From: Bacteroidales bacterium
GTDB lineage: Bacteria; Bacteroidota; Bacteroidia; Bacteroidales; JALTDM01
Reading direction: 5' to 3'
NCBI GenBank assembly: GCA_027074135.1
Contig: JALTDM010000215.1
Span: 1 to 7,249, forward strand
DNA length: 7,249 nt
Under the pieces are notes generated by a model. It was not told the origin of the DNA, ran no database searches, and was given only the letters and a program-made list of their open reading frames with translations. This document shows positions 5,921-7,249 of this stretch, in pieces; positions within the stretch are counted from its first letter, which is position 1; each line of letters begins with the position of its first letter. Made by a program: the position numbers and the translations under genes.

Positions 5921-6657
5921 TACTTTATAATTTCAACATTTTCATCGGTAATAATTTCTTCTCCACGGTATTTGAGAAAAATATTTATTGTGGTAATTAC
6001 ATCTTTTTGGCAATAAGTTACAATGCGTTCCAAGTCGTTTTCTTCGTAATACACTTTTGCGACCTGGCTACCGTCAATATCATCTTTTGGTGTAGGAATG
6101 CCGAACAAGTCCGCTAAAAGTTCCAGTGATACAAAATGCTTGTAATCCCCGAATTTCCAAAGCTCCATTGTGTCCAAAAAAGTTGTTTCCCAAGGCTTTT
6201 TTCCTGCCACATCAAGAATTTTCGGTATTTTTATACCATTTACAAGCATACGGCGGGCAATAAAAGGAAAGTCAAATTCCTTGCCGTTGTGCGCACATAA
6301 GTACCTGTTGTCACCGGCATAATTTTTATCCAGCAAGTTTTTAAAGTCTTCCAGCAATTCTTTTTCGTTGTGGCTGTAAAAAGATTTTATTCTGATTTTT
6401 CTGCCTGAATTTGTTTCATTTACAAACCCCACGGAAATACATACGATTTTTGCGAATTCCGAAAAAATACCGGCTTTCTCACCGAACAAATCTTGCGGAG
6501 AATTTTCTTCTTCGTTTTTTGAAATATAAGAAGCCTTTTTATCCCAATATTTTTTTTGAATATCTGACAATTTACTATAGTCGTCTGTTAGCGGAACAGT
6601 CTCAATATCAAGAAATAAAATATCTTTCAAGTTAATCTTTTTCAAACTTTCAATCAT
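5920..6657 (-). CDS. Predicted 3'-5' exonuclease of the PolB-exonuclease-like DEDDy family
   Basis: The 245-aa protein has the three exonuclease motifs of the DEDD superfamily in order. Exo I is LFLDIETVP with Asp17 and Glu19. Exo II is AHNGKEFDFPFIARR with Asp129. Exo III is YCQKDVITT with Tyr215 and Asp219, spaced YxxxD as in the DEDDy subgroup. These are the two-metal-ion residues for removing nucleotides from 3' ends. The layout matches the stand-alone family related to the proofreading domain of DNA polymerase B (Pfam DNA_pol_B_exo2); no polymerase domain is attached. The SLELLADLFGIP stretch (177-188) is also typical. The ATG at 6657 overlaps the udk stop as ATGA (4 nt), and the stop overlaps the msrA start. 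It is therefore translated as part of the udk-exonuclease-msrA-lipoprotein unit. Its role in DNA repair or RNA trimming is not determined. Confidence 0.92.
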   Translation of the reverse strand: MIESLKKINLKDILFLDIETVPLTDDYSKLSDIQKKYWDKKASYISKNEEENSPQDLFGEKAGIFSEFAKIVCISVGFVNETNSGRKIRIKSFYSHNEKELLEDFKNLLDKNYAGDNRYLCAHNGKEFDFPFIARRMLVNGIKIPKILDVAGKKPWETTFLDTMELWKFGDYKHFVSLELLADLFGIPTPKDDIDGSQVAKVYYEENDLERIVTYCQKDVITTINIFLKYRGEEIITDENVEIIK

Positions 6658-7249
6658 AACTGTTCATCTAATTTTTGTTTAATAAACCTTACCAAAAGGT
6701 CAATGGCTTTGTGATTGTTGCCTCCCTGTGGCACAATAATATCGGCAAATTGCTTGGTAGGTTCGATAAATTCTACATGCATGGGTTTTACCGTTTTTTC
6801 ATACCTGTCAAGTACTTGATTTACCGACCTACCCCTTTCAATTATATCACGTTTTATTACACGCATAAGCCTTTCGTCAGCTTCGGCATCTACAAAGATT
6901 TTGAGGTCAAAAAGGTCTCTCAATTCTTTATGCGTAAAAATCAAAATTCCTTCAACAATTACAACTCTTTTAGGCTTCACCAAAATGGTTTCATCTGACC
7001 GCGTGCAAGTCAGATACGAATAAATAGGTTGCTGAACAGGTATCTGTTGTTTAAGCAATTTCAGATGTTCAATCAGCAAATCAAACTCAATGGCATTCGG
7101 ATGGTCAAAATTCATTTTTTGTCGTTCTTCAAGCGGCAAGTGGCTATTGTCTTTGTAATAAGAATCTTGTGGTAATAGAGCAACCGAATCTTCCGGCAAT
7201 CTGTCTATAATTTTGCGAACTACGGTCGTTTTCCCCGAACCTGTTCCTC
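6654..7249 (-). CDS. udk: Uridine kinase (5' end cut by window)
   Basis: Udk phosphorylates uridine and cytidine to their monophosphates in pyrimidine salvage, in the cytoplasm. The frame is open to the right edge and begins there within the P-loop, GTGSGKTTVV, so only the first few residues are missing; the TTG at 7199 is internal. Then follow LPQDSYYKD, NFDHPNAIEFDLL with the substrate-binding Asp, VVIVEGILIF (Walker-B-like strand), the IFVDAEADERLMRVIKRDI segment with ERGRS (lid arginines), and FADIIVPQGG near the end. The segment before the EGIL strand reads YSYLTCTR where human UCK2 has YDFVSHSR. The base-contacting His (His117 of UCK2) is thus Cys here. As I recall, this variant is usual in Bacteroidota enzymes. 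It is the first visible gene of the overlapping four-gene cluster; the promoter is outside the window. Confidence 0.96.
   Translation of the reverse strand, partial: GTGSGKTTVVRKIIDRLPEDSVALLPQDSYYKDNSHLPLEERQKMNFDHPNAIEFDLLIEHLKLLKQQIPVQQPIYSYLTCTRSDETILVKPKRVVIVEGILIFTHKELRDLFDLKIFVDAEADERLMRVIKRDIIERGRSVNQVLDRYEKTVKPMHVEFIEPTKQFADIIVPQGGNNHKAIDLLVRFIKQKLDEQL

Noticed and set aside
1..7249. CRISPR arrays, tRNA/rRNA genes, intact insertion sequences, attachment sites
   Set aside because: None was seen: no regularly spaced repeats, no cloverleaf-like segments, and no intact transposase or integrase frame.

Overview
The window looks like chromosomal DNA from an AT-rich member of the Bacteroidota (Bacteroidetes). 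The support is indirect but consistent. There is a membrane-anchored LuxR-type regulator of the TPR-TM-HTH kind, a long (about 400 aa) QueA, and a uridine kinase whose base-recognition segment reads YSYLTCTR, as I remember it from Bacteroides-type enzymes. A TAnnTTTG-type promoter lies before queA, and almost no gene has a Shine-Dalgarno site. Everything except the first gene reads on the minus strand.

Layout. (1) 2-499 (+): C-terminal part of a TPR/LuxR-type regulator cut by the left edge. It converges on the minus-strand genes across a 133-bp gap. (2) 2317-633 (-): a promoter, queA (tRNA queuosine synthesis), and a small membrane protein with an HWPG motif that overlaps the end of queA by 11 nt. 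(3) 3986-2350 (-): an AT-rich accessory stretch. It holds a 202-aa protein of unknown function, a 218-aa probable winged-helix protein, and just upstream the broken remains of a zinc-ribbon segment. The last two look like pieces of one decayed gene of about 320 codons. (4) 4157-3987: a 171-bp gap with palindromic AT-rich words and no intact gene. (5) 7249-4158 (-): a tightly packed four-gene cluster of udk (cut by the right edge), a DEDDy 3'-5' exonuclease, msrA, and a lipoprotein alpha/beta hydrolase. Its genes overlap by 4, 1 and 13 nt.

How the genes work together. Cluster 5 should be one transcript with coupled translation. It combines pyrimidine salvage, a nuclease, methionine sulfoxide repair and a surface or periplasmic lipoprotein esterase. 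The shared theme is not obvious and may only be genomic economy. queA probably has its own promoter and carries the HWPG membrane gene with it.

No tRNA, rRNA, CRISPR array, intact insertion sequence or clear intrinsic terminator was seen. I found no convincing new multi-gene system. The items most worth a second look are the decayed zinc-ribbon/winged-helix gene, the HWPG membrane protein, the lipoprotein hydrolase coupled to msrA, and the unusual start region of queA.
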